Below the pieces are notes generated by a model. It ran no database searches and was not told the DNA's origin. It worked only from the letters and a program-made list of their open reading frames with translations. DNA of 11,250 nucleotides from contig JASHVC010000560.1 of NCBI GenBank assembly GCA_030039655.1, positions 1 to 11,250 of the forward strand. Direction: 5' to 3'. The DNA comes from Xanthobacteraceae bacterium (lineage in GTDB: Bacteria > Pseudomonadota > Alphaproteobacteria > Rhizobiales > Xanthobacteraceae). Each line of letters begins with the position of its first letter. Within the stretch, counting starts at the first letter, position 1. Shown here one piece after another: positions 1 to 7,005 of this stretch. The position numbers were made by a program, and so were the translations under genes.

Positions 1-1
1 C

Positions 2-1234
2 GATTGGCTGTCCGAGCAGGCCGACATCGTCGTCCGCTTTCAGGGCGGACACAATGCCGGCCACACGCTGGTCATCAACGGGACGACCTACAAACTTTCG
101 CTGCTGCCCTCTGGGGTGGTGCGGCCCGGGAAACTATCGGTCATCGGCAACGGCGTAGTGCTCGACCCACAAGCGCTGCTGAACGAGATCGCCACGCTCC
201 GGAAGCAAAACATAACGGTCACGCCGGAAAATCTGCGGATCGCCGAGAACGTCACGCTCATCCTGCCGCTACACCGCGAGCTTGACGCCATACGCGAGTC
301 GGCAAGCGCGACGCTCCGCATCGGCACGACACGACGTGGGATCGGTCCGGCCTACGAAGACAAAGTTGGACGGCGCGCGATCCGCCTGATGGACTTGGCG
401 GACGGCAAAACCCTCGAACGCAAGATCGAGCGCCTGCTGACGCACCACAATGCGCTGCGCAAGGGTCTCGGCCTCGATCCGATCGACGCAAACGTCATCC
501 GCAAGGAACTCGAGAGCGTGGCGCCGCTCGTCCTGCCCTACATGGACTCGGTTTGGTCGCTGCTGGAGCAGAAACGCCGCGAGGGCAAGCGCATCTTGTT
601 TGAGGGTGCGCAGGGCGCGCTTCTCGACGTGGATCACGGCACGTACCCGTTCGTCACCTCGTCGAACACCGTGGCGGCGCAGGCGGCGACCGGCTCGGGG
701 CTTGGCCCCGGCGCGATTGGCTACGTGCTTGGGATTTGCAAGGCCTACACTACGCGGGTCGGCGAAGGCCCTTTTCCGACCGAGCAGAACAACGAAATCG
801 GGAAGACGCTCGGCGAGCGCGGCAAGGAATTCGGCGTCGTGACCGGACGGCCGCGGCGTTGCGGCTGGTTCGACGCCGTCCTGGTTAGGCAGACGGTGCG
901 CACCTGCGGCATCGACGGCCTCGCCCTGACCAAGCTCGACATCCTTGACGGCTTTGACGAAATCAAGGTGTGCGTAGGCTACAAGCTCGACGGCCGCGAG
1001 ATCGACTATCTGCCTGCCGGCGAACACGTTCAGGCGCGGGTCTCGCCCATCTACGAGACGATCGCCGGCTGGCGGGAGAAAACGGCGCGCGCCCGCTCGT
1101 GGGCTGATTTGCCTGCGCAGGCAATCAAATACGTGCGCCGGATCGAGGAACTGATCGGCTGTTCCGCCGCGGTCCTCTCGACCAGCCCGGAGCGCGAGGA
1201 CACCATCCTCATGCGCAATCCGTTTGAAGGTTAA
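2..1234 (+). CDS. purA: Adenylosuccinate synthase PurA (5' end cut by window edge)
   Basis: This cytoplasmic enzyme joins IMP and aspartate using GTP to give adenylosuccinate, the first committed step from IMP to AMP. The frame is open from base 2, so the gene runs in from outside the window. About 410 codons are visible against roughly 430 for the family, so about 20 N-terminal residues, including the GDEGKGK loop, are missing. Visible family motifs are [22 protein letters not shown] at the left edge, [14 protein letters not shown] (about 330-370), [17 protein letters not shown] followed by TSSN (about 600-665), [19 protein letters not shown] and the C-terminal STSPERED. The GTG at base 116 is an internal codon, not a start. 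The gene ends in TAA and is followed 58 bases later by the membrane protein gene on the same strand. No frameshift or missing key motif was seen. The identification is secure. Confidence 0.97.
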   Translation, partial: DWLSEQADIVVRFQGGHNAGHTLVINGTTYKLSLLPSGVVRPGKLSVIGNGVVLDPQALLNEIATLRKQNITVTPENLRIAENVTLILPLHRELDAIRESASATLRIGTTRRGIGPAYEDKVGRRAIRLMDLADGKTLERKIERLLTHHNALRKGLGLDPIDANVIRKELESVAPLVLPYMDSVWSLLEQKRREGKRILFEGAQGALLDVDHGTYPFVTSSNTVAAQAATGSGLGPGAIGYVLGICKAYTTRVGEGPFPTEQNNEIGKTLGERGKEFGVVTGRPRRCGWFDAVLVRQTVRTCGIDGLALTKLDILDGFDEIKVCVGYKLDGREIDYLPAGEHVQARVSPIYETIAGWREKTARARSWADLPAQAIKYVRRIEELIGCSAAVLSTSPEREDTILMRNPFEG

Positions 1235-1257
1235 TAATTTTGCAAGGTTAAGTTAGG

Positions 1258-1296
1258 ATGAAAATTAACGGAGCGGGGCGTAAGCTCGAAGGATGA
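1258..1296 (+). other. Possible 12-codon leader ORF overlapping the next start codon
   Basis: An ATG at 1258 opens a frame encoding MKINGAGRKLEG. Its TGA stop (1294-1296) overlaps the ATG (1293-1295) of the following gene as ATGA. Such overlaps usually mean translational coupling. The next gene has no well-spaced ribosome-binding site of its own: GAAGG abuts its ATG and GGAG is about 19 bases away. The mini-ORF itself has only a loosely placed AAGG about 11 bases upstream. It may be a coincidence in a 58-base gap. Confidence 0.22.
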
Positions 1297-2834
1297 CCGA
1301 CTACCACCCCCTCATCGCCCGGGCCGTCGACGGGCTTGGCAAGAACACCGGGGATGCGCGTCGCGCGCTCTACGAGCGGGCGCGGTCGGCCCTGGTTGCC
1401 CAATTGCGCGGGGTCGAACCCGCGCTCTCCGAATCGGACATCACCAAGGAGCGGCTGGCGCTCGAGGAGGCGATCCGCAAGGTGGAAGCCGAGGCGGCCC
1501 GCAAGGCGATCACGGAGCCGAAAGGACCGGCGCGCACCGAGCCGCGCTTTGAGATGCGCTCGCCGTCGTCGTCGCGCCTCGCCGAACCGTCGCTCTCGCT
1601 TCCGCGCTTGGATGTGGCGTCTGAGAACGAAAAGCCGAAGGCCACGGCGCGGAGCCGCATCCTGCAGGCGCGCACGTCACCGCTGAACAAACCCACGCTG
1701 AGGAGATCGCGAGAGGCCGAAGACGAGCCGGATGTCCTTAGCGCCGCCATCGCCAAAGCAGCGCAAACGGCCCGCGATCCGGAAGACTCCTACGAGTCTT
1801 TTTCGCGATCGCCGGAGCCGCCGACCGACGATTACTCTCCGCTGTCCCCTTCGGAAGAGCGGATGGAGCCGCAGTACGGTGACGACCTACGGTCGATGGA
1901 CGACAATGCGCTGGAAGTGAACGGTCTCGAGCCGTCCTATGGGTTGGAGGACGAGCGCGACCGACCACCGCGGCGCTCGGGGCGCCCACATCCCCCGCGT
2001 CCCGTTGAGCAAGAACCGTACGAAGAGCGACGTCCGCCACGTTCCCTTTGGGACTGGGCCAGAATAGCGGTGGCGCTGATTATCGTTGTAGGCGTCGCGA
2101 CTGCCGCTTGGGAGTACCGCTCCAGCATCGCCGGCATTTATCAGTTCGTCTCGCAGTTGAAATCGCGGCAACCGGCGCAAACGACACAAACGCCCGCAAC
2201 GCCAAACAAATTCTCCGGCCGGGTGCCCCAGGAGCTAGCGCCGGGCCAAGTGCCCGCCGCCGCTTCAGCGCCGGGGACACAGGCAGGGCCGGCGGTCGCG
2301 CAGCGCGCCGTGCTCTACGAAGCGGATCCCAATGATCCGCAGGGCAAGCGCTTCTCTGGCACAGTGACCTGGCGCACCGAAACGGTCTCTCCTGGCCCGG
2401 GCATGGCGCCCGAACTTGTTATCCGCGCCGATCTACAAATCCCGGAACGACACATGGCGGTGACTTGGTCGCTTCGCCGCAACACCGACAAAGCGCTGCC
2501 TGCGAGCCACACGATCGAAGTGATGTTCAATCTACCGCCTGACTTTCCCGGCGGCGGCATTTCCAACGTGCCGGGAATCCTGATGAAGGATTCGGAGGAA
2601 GTGCGGGGCATGCCGCTGGCGGGACTTGCAGTAAAGGTCACAAACGGCTTCTTCTTGATCGGCCTCAATGCCGCCGACGCCGAAATGCAGCGCAACGTGC
2701 AGTTGCTCAAGGAGCGCACCTGGTTCGATATTCTTGTCGTGTACGCCAACGGCGGCCGCGCTATCCTGACCATGGAAAAGGGTCCGCCCGGCGAGCGCGC
2801 CTTCGCCGACGCCTTTGCGGCTTGGGGCAACTGA
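1293..2834 (+). CDS. Single-pass membrane protein with disordered cytoplasmic region, function unknown
   Basis: The product has 513 residues. Residues 1-75 look alpha-helical and charged (DARRALYERARSALVAQL, then a Glu/Arg-rich helix). Residues about 76-250 are low-complexity, rich in Pro, Ser, Arg and Glu, and probably disordered. One hydrophobic segment lies at about 256-274 (ARIAVALIIVVGVATAAW). A Pro/Ala/Gln-rich linker follows to about 335, and then a folded-looking C-terminal domain (about 338-513) with several beta-type stretches. The Arg-rich side before the segment suggests an N-in, C-out topology with the C-terminal domain in the periplasm. The start is fixed by an in-frame stop at 1281-1283; no other start codon lies between. 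From memory, the N-terminal part resembles conserved hypothetical proteins of Rhizobiales next to purA; this was not checked by search. No enzymatic motif is visible. It could be an envelope-sensing or scaffolding protein, but the sequence does not say. Confidence 0.88.
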   Translation: MTDYHPLIARAVDGLGKNTGDARRALYERARSALVAQLRGVEPALSESDITKERLALEEAIRKVEAEAARKAITEPKGPARTEPRFEMRSPSSSRLAEPSLSLPRLDVASENEKPKATARSRILQARTSPLNKPTLRRSREAEDEPDVLSAAIAKAAQTARDPEDSYESFSRSPEPPTDDYSPLSPSEERMEPQYGDDLRSMDDNALEVNGLEPSYGLEDERDRPPRRSGRPHPPRPVEQEPYEERRPPRSLWDWARIAVALIIVVGVATAAWEYRSSIAGIYQFVSQLKSRQPAQTTQTPATPNKFSGRVPQELAPGQVPAAASAPGTQAGPAVAQRAVLYEADPNDPQGKRFSGTVTWRTETVSPGPGMAPELVIRADLQIPERHMAVTWSLRRNTDKALPASHTIEVMFNLPPDFPGGGISNVPGILMKDSEEVRGMPLAGLAVKVTNGFFLIGLNAADAEMQRNVQLLKERTWFDILVVYANGGRAILTMEKGPPGERAFADAFAAWGN

Positions 2835-2899
2835 GCGCGATCCGTGGCCCTTCTGCGAGCCCACGAAACGTTGCGCGGGGCGACGTCAATGGGAGCCGC

Positions 2900-2903
2900 G
2901 AGG
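2900..2903 (+). promoter_or_regulatory. Ribosome-binding site deciding the kdsD start
   Basis: GAGG lies 4 bases before the ATG at 2908, with a further GGGAG at 2891-2895. The reading frame is open further upstream to a TTG at 2815, but that would overlap the previous gene and add 31 residues not expected in the family. The ATG at 2908 gives a product of family-typical length. Confidence 0.5.
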
Positions 2904-2907
2904 CAGC

Positions 2908-3909
2908 ATGAGTTCGTCTGAAGCCAGAGCCTTTGATAAGGCGACCAGCTCTTACATTGCGTCTGCGCTGCGCACGCTTGACGCCGAGCGCGAGGGCGTT
3001 GCGGCGCTTGCTGCTGCCATGTGCGATACCCTCGGAGCTTCGTTTGTCGCCGCCGTTGAGAAAGTTCGCGGCGCCCGCGGCCGTGTGATCGTCACCGGAA
3101 TGGGCAAATCCGGCCACATCGCGCGCAAGATTGCCGCCACGCTCGCTTCGACGGGAAGCCCGGCCTTCTTCGTGCACGCCGCCGAAGCCAGTCACGGCGA
3201 CCTGGGCATGATCACTTCGGACGACGTGATGCTGGTGCTGTCCTGGTCTGGCGAGACCGAGGAACTGAAAGATTTGATCAACTATTCGCGGCGCTTCCGC
3301 ATCGGGCTTATTGCCGTGACAGTCAACGCCCAGAGCACGCTGGGCAAAGCCGCCGACGTCGTGCTGGCGCTGCCGACGGCACGTGAAGCGTGCCCGCACA
3401 ATCTCGCACCAACCACCTCATCGCTGATGCAGCTTGCGCTCGGCGATGCGCTGGCGATCGCGCTGCTTGAGAGCCGCGGCTTCACCGCGATCGATTTCGG
3501 CGTCTTTCACCCGCGCGGTAAGCTCGGCGCCGCGCTGAAATTCGTCCGCGATCTCATGCATACCGGCGAAGCGGTGCCGCTGATCTGCCGAGGCGCCCCG
3601 ATGTCAGAGGCAATCGTTGAAATGACCGCGAAGGGCTTCGGCTGCGTTGCCATCACCGACGGCAACGGAAAGCTCGCCGGCATCATCACCGACGGCGACC
3701 TACGACGGCATATGCGGCCGGACCTGCTGCAGCAGACCGTCGATACGGTAATGACAACGTCCCCCCTTACTGTGCGGCCCGACCAATTGGCCGGCGAGGC
3801 GCTGCAATTGCTCAATTCGCTGAAGAAACAGGCGCTGATCGTCGTGGAGTTGGATGCCCCAGTCGGCATCGTGAACTTTCACGACCTGCTGCGCGCCGGC
3901 GTCGCCTGA
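2908..3909 (+). CDS. kdsD: Arabinose-5-phosphate isomerase (KdsD/KpsF/GutQ family)
   Basis: This cytoplasmic aldol-ketol isomerase converts D-ribulose 5-phosphate to D-arabinose 5-phosphate, the first step of Kdo synthesis for the LPS inner core. The 333-residue product (family usually about 320-330) has an SIS sugar-isomerase domain at about 40-175 with GMGKSGHIARK (64-74), HAAEASHGDLGM and SWSGETEEL. Two CBS domains follow at about 215-270 and 280-333 (VAITDGNGKLAGIITDGDLR and ALIVVELDAPVGIVNF). The E. coli KdsD active-site residues as I recall them (K59, E111, E152, H193) correspond at a constant offset of 8 to K67, E119, E160 and H201 here. The usual HPGG after the SIS domain reads HPRG. 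The gene sits 73 bases after the membrane protein gene and converges on the lipoprotein gene with a 10-base gap. It is not beside lptC/lptA/rpoN as in many proteobacteria. The exact paralog name (KdsD, KpsF or GutQ) is less certain than the family. Confidence 0.94.
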   Translation: MSSSEARAFDKATSSYIASALRTLDAEREGVAALAAAMCDTLGASFVAAVEKVRGARGRVIVTGMGKSGHIARKIAATLASTGSPAFFVHAAEASHGDLGMITSDDVMLVLSWSGETEELKDLINYSRRFRIGLIAVTVNAQSTLGKAADVVLALPTAREACPHNLAPTTSSLMQLALGDALAIALLESRGFTAIDFGVFHPRGKLGAALKFVRDLMHTGEAVPLICRGAPMSEAIVEMTAKGFGCVAITDGNGKLAGIITDGDLRRHMRPDLLQQTVDTVMTTSPLTVRPDQLAGEALQLLNSLKKQALIVVELDAPVGIVNFHDLLRAGVA

Positions 3910-3919
3910 CTCGCCGTCA

Positions 3920-4339
3920 CTAATACAGTCCACCGCGAAGGACACTTCCATCGTCACTGGCGCCACCGGATGCGGGCGGCGATTGCGCGCTTGGCTGTGA
4001 ATTTGGTTGCGCACTTGGGGGCGCACTTGGCCTCGATACCGCAACCTGCGGACCGCCGAAAATACTTGTCTTCTGTACTTCAGGCTTTGGAGTCCCGATT
4101 TGCGCCGTCTGATCTGCTGCCGGCTGCTGCGCGCCGGCTTCGGGATTTGGCGGCGGCTGCCCGTGCGCAATGTATTCGTCGTAACCCGGCTTGCCCGGCC
4201 GCGGCGGTAGGCCTGCTGGCTCGCCTCCGGCCCAATGCGGCCAACTATCGGCTACGTATCCGGAAAACGGGCTGCACCCCCCAAGCGCTAAAGCGAAACA
4301 GAGCCCGACAACGACCGAAACGCGCCGCATAGCCATCAT
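3920..4339 (-). CDS. Small proline-rich outer-envelope lipoprotein, function unknown
   Basis: The predicted 139-residue precursor begins MMAMRRVSVVVGLCFALALG and continues G-C. This is a short positively charged n-region, a hydrophobic core and a lipobox LGGC, with the acylated cysteine at residue 22. Residue +2 is Ser, which favours outer-membrane sorting by the E. coli rule. The mature part starts SPFSGYVADSWPHWAGGEP and is then dominated by Pro, Gln, Ser and Ala, so it is probably disordered. It includes four tandem tetrapeptides (PSAP, PSAQ, PNSQ, PSAQ). An in-frame ATG at 4381 would add 14 residues before the signal peptide. I prefer the ATG at 4339 because it gives a standard signal peptide and has GGGG about 7 bases upstream; the ATGs at 4336 and 4330 are also possible. 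The gene converges on kdsD with 10 bases between stops. Its start of maturity (SPFSGYVADSWPHW) resembles Bradyrhizobiaceae hypothetical lipoproteins I recall. No function is assigned. Confidence 0.82.
   Translation of the reverse strand: MMAMRRVSVVVGLCFALALGGCSPFSGYVADSWPHWAGGEPAGLPPRPGKPGYDEYIAHGQPPPNPEAGAQQPAADQTAQIGTPKPEVQKTSIFGGPQVAVSRPSAPPSAQPNSQPSAQSPPASGGASDDGSVLRGGLY
3983..4030 (-). repeat. Four imperfect 12-bp tandem repeats inside the lipoprotein gene
   Basis: Four 12-base units in register with the codons encode PSAP, PSAQ, PNSQ and PSAQ. On the plus strand the best-matching pair is GCGCACTTGGGG at 4009-4020 and GCGCACTTGGCC at 4021-4032, with GCGCGCTTGGCT at 3985-3996 as a more distant copy. 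The repeats are short enough to be compositional, but they could vary in copy number between strains without changing the frame. Confidence 0.6.
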
Positions 4340-4387
4340 GCGGGACCCCGGTCGCGGCGTTGATCCATTCGCAAATCGCATCGCGTC

Positions 4388-4393
4388 TTTATA
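4388..4393 (-). promoter_or_regulatory. Possible -10 element upstream of the lipoprotein gene
   Basis: The minus strand reads TATAAA here, close to the -10 consensus, in an otherwise GC-rich context. Transcription would begin near 4380, leaving about a 40-base leader before the ATG at 4339 and making the upstream ATG at 4381 unlikely. No convincing -35 was found at the proper spacing, so this is weak. Confidence 0.25.
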
Positions 4394-4450
4394 AACAAAG
4401 GATTCCTGGCGAATTTACCAGCAGAGCAGGCCGAAATGGAGGGAGTTCGT

Positions 4451-4470
4451 GGCCAGACTGTGGTCTGACC
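4451..4470. other. Hairpin in the intergenic region (terminator-like, no T-tract)
   Basis: The bases can fold as GG, a mismatch, CAGAC, loop TGTG, GTCTG, mismatch, CC. It lies 61 bases beyond the stop of the GT9 gene and about 110 bases before the lipoprotein start, both on the minus strand. That placement suits a transcription end for the GT9 operon, but no run of T follows on either strand. Nothing else was recognised in the 191-base stretch 4340-4530 apart from the possible -10 element. Confidence 0.3.
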
Positions 4471-4530
4471 CGTGGGTTCCATCGATTCGCGCTTCTACAG
4501 TCCGGGGCGTCAACGATTGGCTAATTCGCC

Positions 4531-5598
4531 TCACGCCGCCTGCCGCACCCCCAGCGCGCGATCGACTGCGGCGATGACCTGCGCCGCCGACAGCTCATCA
4601 AGACACTGGCTGTGACTCTCAAGGTGGCGCTCACAGCCTTCCTTTTGGCAAGGCAAGCACGGCAGCGGATTCTGCACCAGCCAGACATTACCGCGATTTT
4701 GGATCGTCCCGGCCGCTGCCCACGGCCGTTCAAGACCTCCGATCGGCCAAGGCCCCCAGATGCGCGGATCTGTTGGCCCGTACAGCGCCACCGTCTGGGT
4801 TCCCGTCGCAGCGGCAAGATGCGTCACGGCGGTATCGGGGCCGACGTAGACGCGCGCCGCACCGATGAGAGCGGAAAGCTCCGGCCATGTGAGCTTGCCG
4901 TCGAGCCGCACAACATCGCATCCGCGCCAAACTTCATCGAGATAGGTGCGGTCGGCGTCGGCGCCGATCGCCATCGTGGTTAGTCCGCGGGCGCGAAGCT
5001 CCGTCGCAAGCTGCCGCCAGCCTTTGTTGGCCCAGCGCTTGTAGGTGTATTTTGGCACCGCGTGCACGACCGCATAAGCGTGCGCCGGTATGAGATCGGG
5101 CCGAACATCTCCGCCCGGGCAGACAACCTTAGCGGAAGCGGGAATGTCCAACAGTTCCGCAAGACGCAGAAGATCGGCAATGCGGTGCTGCGCGCGATCC
5201 GTCGTATAGGAACGCGTCAGTGCGAGGCCCTTAATGGCGGCGGATAATCCGCTCGCCTCAATCGGTCCGGCGCTTTGCCGCCCGGCAAAGACGGCCAAAG
5301 CTGTCGGGCGGTCGCCGGTCTGCGACGTAAGCGCCAAGTCATAGCGGCGCGCGAGTCGTCGCAACAACGCCAGAGATTCACTGAGACTTGGCCGCTCGGG
5401 GATTGTTATGACATGGGCGAGATCGGAGTTTCCCGAGAGGATCCCCTCGGTTCCAGCGAACACCAAAGCGTCGATCGAGGCGGCGGGAAACGCGCGTTTC
5501 ACACTGTGAATAAGCGGTGTCGTCAGCAGCACGTCGCCGAGCCGCCGCATGGCGACGACGAGCACGCGGGAGTCAGGCGGTAATTTGATCGGTGTCAT
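4531..5598 (-). CDS. Glycosyltransferase family 9 (ADP-heptose:LPS heptosyltransferase type)
   Basis: The 355-residue product has the two-Rossmann (GT-B) layout of heptosyltransferases such as WaaC, WaaF and WaaQ, which move heptose from ADP-heptose to the LPS core at the cytoplasmic face. Family marks are VLVVAMRRLGDVLLTTPLI near the N-terminus (D22 matches the acidic catalytic position of the GDV motif), KRWANKGWRQLATEL (187-201), the donor-site motif GPDTAVTHLAAATG (253-266), ALYGPTDP (271-278), and the C-terminal cysteines at 314, 317, 322 and 332 common in this family. I take the ATG at 5598 as the start; a GTG-rich open frame extends to 5658, but those 20 residues fall inside the upstream gene and look unlike the family. 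The start overlaps the stop of the WaaL-like gene by 26 bases, implying co-transcription and probably coupled translation. hldE and hldD nearby support heptose as donor, but acceptor and sugar are inferred. Confidence 0.9.
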   Translation of the reverse strand: MTPIKLPPDSRVLVVAMRRLGDVLLTTPLIHSVKRAFPAASIDALVFAGTEGILSGNSDLAHVITIPERPSLSESLALLRRLARRYDLALTSQTGDRPTALAVFAGRQSAGPIEASGLSAAIKGLALTRSYTTDRAQHRIADLLRLAELLDIPASAKVVCPGGDVRPDLIPAHAYAVVHAVPKYTYKRWANKGWRQLATELRARGLTTMAIGADADRTYLDEVWRGCDVVRLDGKLTWPELSALIGAARVYVGPDTAVTHLAAATGTQTVALYGPTDPRIWGPWPIGGLERPWAAAGTIQNRGNVWLVQNPLPCLPCQKEGCERHLESHSQCLDELSAAQVIAAVDRALGVRQAA

Positions 5599-6892
5599 GG
5601 CTTGCCGCCCGCCGGTCCCGCTCGCGCAGCGCCATCCCGCCTGCAACCCCCACGCCAAAGACGTACAGCCAGCTCTGCGTGAAATCGAACAAATGCGAGT
5701 TGACGAGCGAAGAGACCACGTTCTGCGTCACGATCACGATGCCAATCCAGGCGGTAAGGCCAGAGCCGCGAAACAACATGAAATGCGCGATCCACATCGC
5801 CAGCAACACGACAGCACCAACAAGGCCGAGCTGGATGGCAACGTTAAGTATCTGATTATGCGGATTTACGGATAAAAGCGCTTCAACGCCGGTCTTACCC
5901 ACTGCCGCATTTCGGTACTGTTCCCCTATGGAGCCGGTACCGTGGCCGATGATAGGAGCAGTCCGCACAAAGGAAACGGCCTCCTTGATGAATTCGAGAT
6001 GCGCGCTGGTCGAGTTCATCTCATCGCCCGATTCCCACACTTGAAATTCTTGAACGGATTTCTCCAATCGCGCGTGCAGATAGGGCGATCCAATCGATAC
6101 AGTAGCGCCAAGGACGCCGAACAGAAGCGCGGCGCCCAGCGCGCCTTTCCAACCGAATTCTCGCCAGCCGAGCAACAGAACGAGCACCGGCGCGACCAGC
6201 AACGTGGTGCGGCCGGTAACAACCAATGCGATATTGGCGAGAAATAGAAAGGCGAGCGCGATGCGCCACGCAACGGCGCTCCACCGGCCGGCACGGCTGT
6301 CATCAAATACCAGCGCAAAAAGCACGAATGCGCACATCAAGAAATCCGTGCTTTGAAGAATGTAGTCCTTGGCCGGCACACCTGGATAAGCCGTGTGCCA
6401 GGGCAGTGAGGGAAACAGAACGAGCGCCCAGGAACAGAACAACACGGCCGTCACAGACCAGAAGAAGCCAACCAACACCCGAAAGCCGTGCTCGGAGCGC
6501 CGAAACTGCGCCAGCAGGAGCGGGACACCAAGAAACCGATGGTAAGAGTCGAAGCCGCCCAAGCGTTCGTGCCAGCTCACGTCGGCCCACAACATGCCGA
6601 GCGCCCCGAGCGCGAAAAACAACACGGGCAGGCCCCCCGCAGCGCCCATAAGCTCGCGTCGCACCATGGCAACGTCGAGTGTCGGCAGGAGCGCAAGTAA
6701 CCAAAGCGCGACGAGGATACTGGTGGCGGATGTTGACCATGGCAGCGAAACGGCGACCCCAACGGCCAGCCAATCCGCGAGACGTTCCAAGCCCTGCCGA
6801 TCGAGCGCCCTAGCGCGAAGATTCGTCGTTAATGTCATGGAACCAGAGGCCCGCCTATGGCTACTATAAGCGCTAACTGAGCGGAAGGACAT
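5573..6892 (-). CDS. O-antigen ligase / Wzy-type polymerase family membrane protein
   Basis: The product (439 residues from the ATG at 6892) is a polytopic inner-membrane protein with about ten to twelve hydrophobic segments, for example near 57-72, 86-103, 140-160, 180-196, 208-225, 229-243, 250-266, 350-370, 380-398 and 405-420. A large hydrophilic loop lies at about 267-348, where the WaaL family keeps its periplasmic loop. Family marks are VTGRTTLLV (R228, conserved arginine before the Wzy_C block), IGHGTGSIGEQYR (315-327) and NPHNQILNVAIQLGLVG (343-359), whose H345 fits the loop histidine needed by ligases. WaaL joins O-chains from undecaprenyl-diphosphate to lipid A-core; a Wzy-like polymerase or protein O-glycan ligase cannot be excluded. 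The start is uncertain: an ATG at 6838 would remove 18 polar residues and neither site has a strong Shine-Dalgarno. The gene overlaps the GT9 gene downstream and diverges from the methyltransferase gene upstream. Confidence 0.86.
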   Translation of the reverse strand: MSFRSVSAYSSHRRASGSMTLTTNLRARALDRQGLERLADWLAVGVAVSLPWSTSATSILVALWLLALLPTLDVAMVRRELMGAAGGLPVLFFALGALGMLWADVSWHERLGGFDSYHRFLGVPLLLAQFRRSEHGFRVLVGFFWSVTAVLFCSWALVLFPSLPWHTAYPGVPAKDYILQSTDFLMCAFVLFALVFDDSRAGRWSAVAWRIALAFLFLANIALVVTGRTTLLVAPVLVLLLGWREFGWKGALGAALLFGVLGATVSIGSPYLHARLEKSVQEFQVWESGDEMNSTSAHLEFIKEAVSFVRTAPIIGHGTGSIGEQYRNAAVGKTGVEALLSVNPHNQILNVAIQLGLVGAVVLLAMWIAHFMLFRGSGLTAWIGIVIVTQNVVSSLVNSHLFDFTQSWLYVFGVGVAGGMALRERDRRAASHDTDQITA

Positions 6893-6932
6893 GATGGCGT
6901 TTACTCAAGCCTCGGATATCGCTTTCCGTCGA

Positions 6933-6961
6933 TTGACAAATTGGCCGTCATTCACGATACG
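6933..6961 (+). promoter_or_regulatory. Candidate sigma-70 type promoter for the Cys4 methyltransferase gene
   Basis: A perfect TTGACA (6933-6938) is followed after exactly 17 bases by GATACG (6956-6961), which matches three of six -10 consensus positions. Transcription would start near 6968, giving a leader of about 38 bases before the ATG at 7006. It lies in the 113-base gap between two divergent genes (6893-7005). No comparably good promoter was found for the opposite strand in that gap. Confidence 0.5.
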
Positions 6962-6994
6962 GCGGAACCGGGCAGATCGGCGGGCGACGGCCCC

Positions 6995-6998
6995 AAGG
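6995..6998 (+). promoter_or_regulatory. Ribosome-binding site of the Cys4 methyltransferase gene
   Basis: AAGG lies 7 bases before the ATG at 7006, the normal spacing, and supports that start. Confidence 0.55.
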
Positions 6999-7005
6999 TA
7001 CGTGA

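Noticed and set aside
269..1027. Long antisense open frame (252 codons) across purA
   Set aside because: It lies fully opposite a secure gene, has Arg/Ala/His-rich composition typical of GC-rich shadow frames, and shows no recognisable motif.
2815..2907. N-terminal extension of kdsD from a TTG
   Set aside because: It would overlap the preceding gene, lacks family similarity, and the ATG at 2908 has a GAGG site and gives the usual length.
3970..4332. Plus-strand open frames opposite the lipoprotein gene
   Set aside because: The minus-strand frame has a signal peptide and lipobox; the plus-strand products are Arg/Ala-rich without any motif or ribosome-binding site.
4451..4470. Hairpin as a proven intrinsic terminator
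   Set aside because: The stem is only 5 bp plus two pairs beyond a mismatch, and no T-run follows on either strand, so it is listed only as a hairpin.
5599..5658. N-terminal extension of the GT9 gene
   Set aside because: The extra 20 residues precede the conserved VLVVAMRRLGD start region and lie inside the WaaL-like gene; the ATG at 5598 is sufficient.
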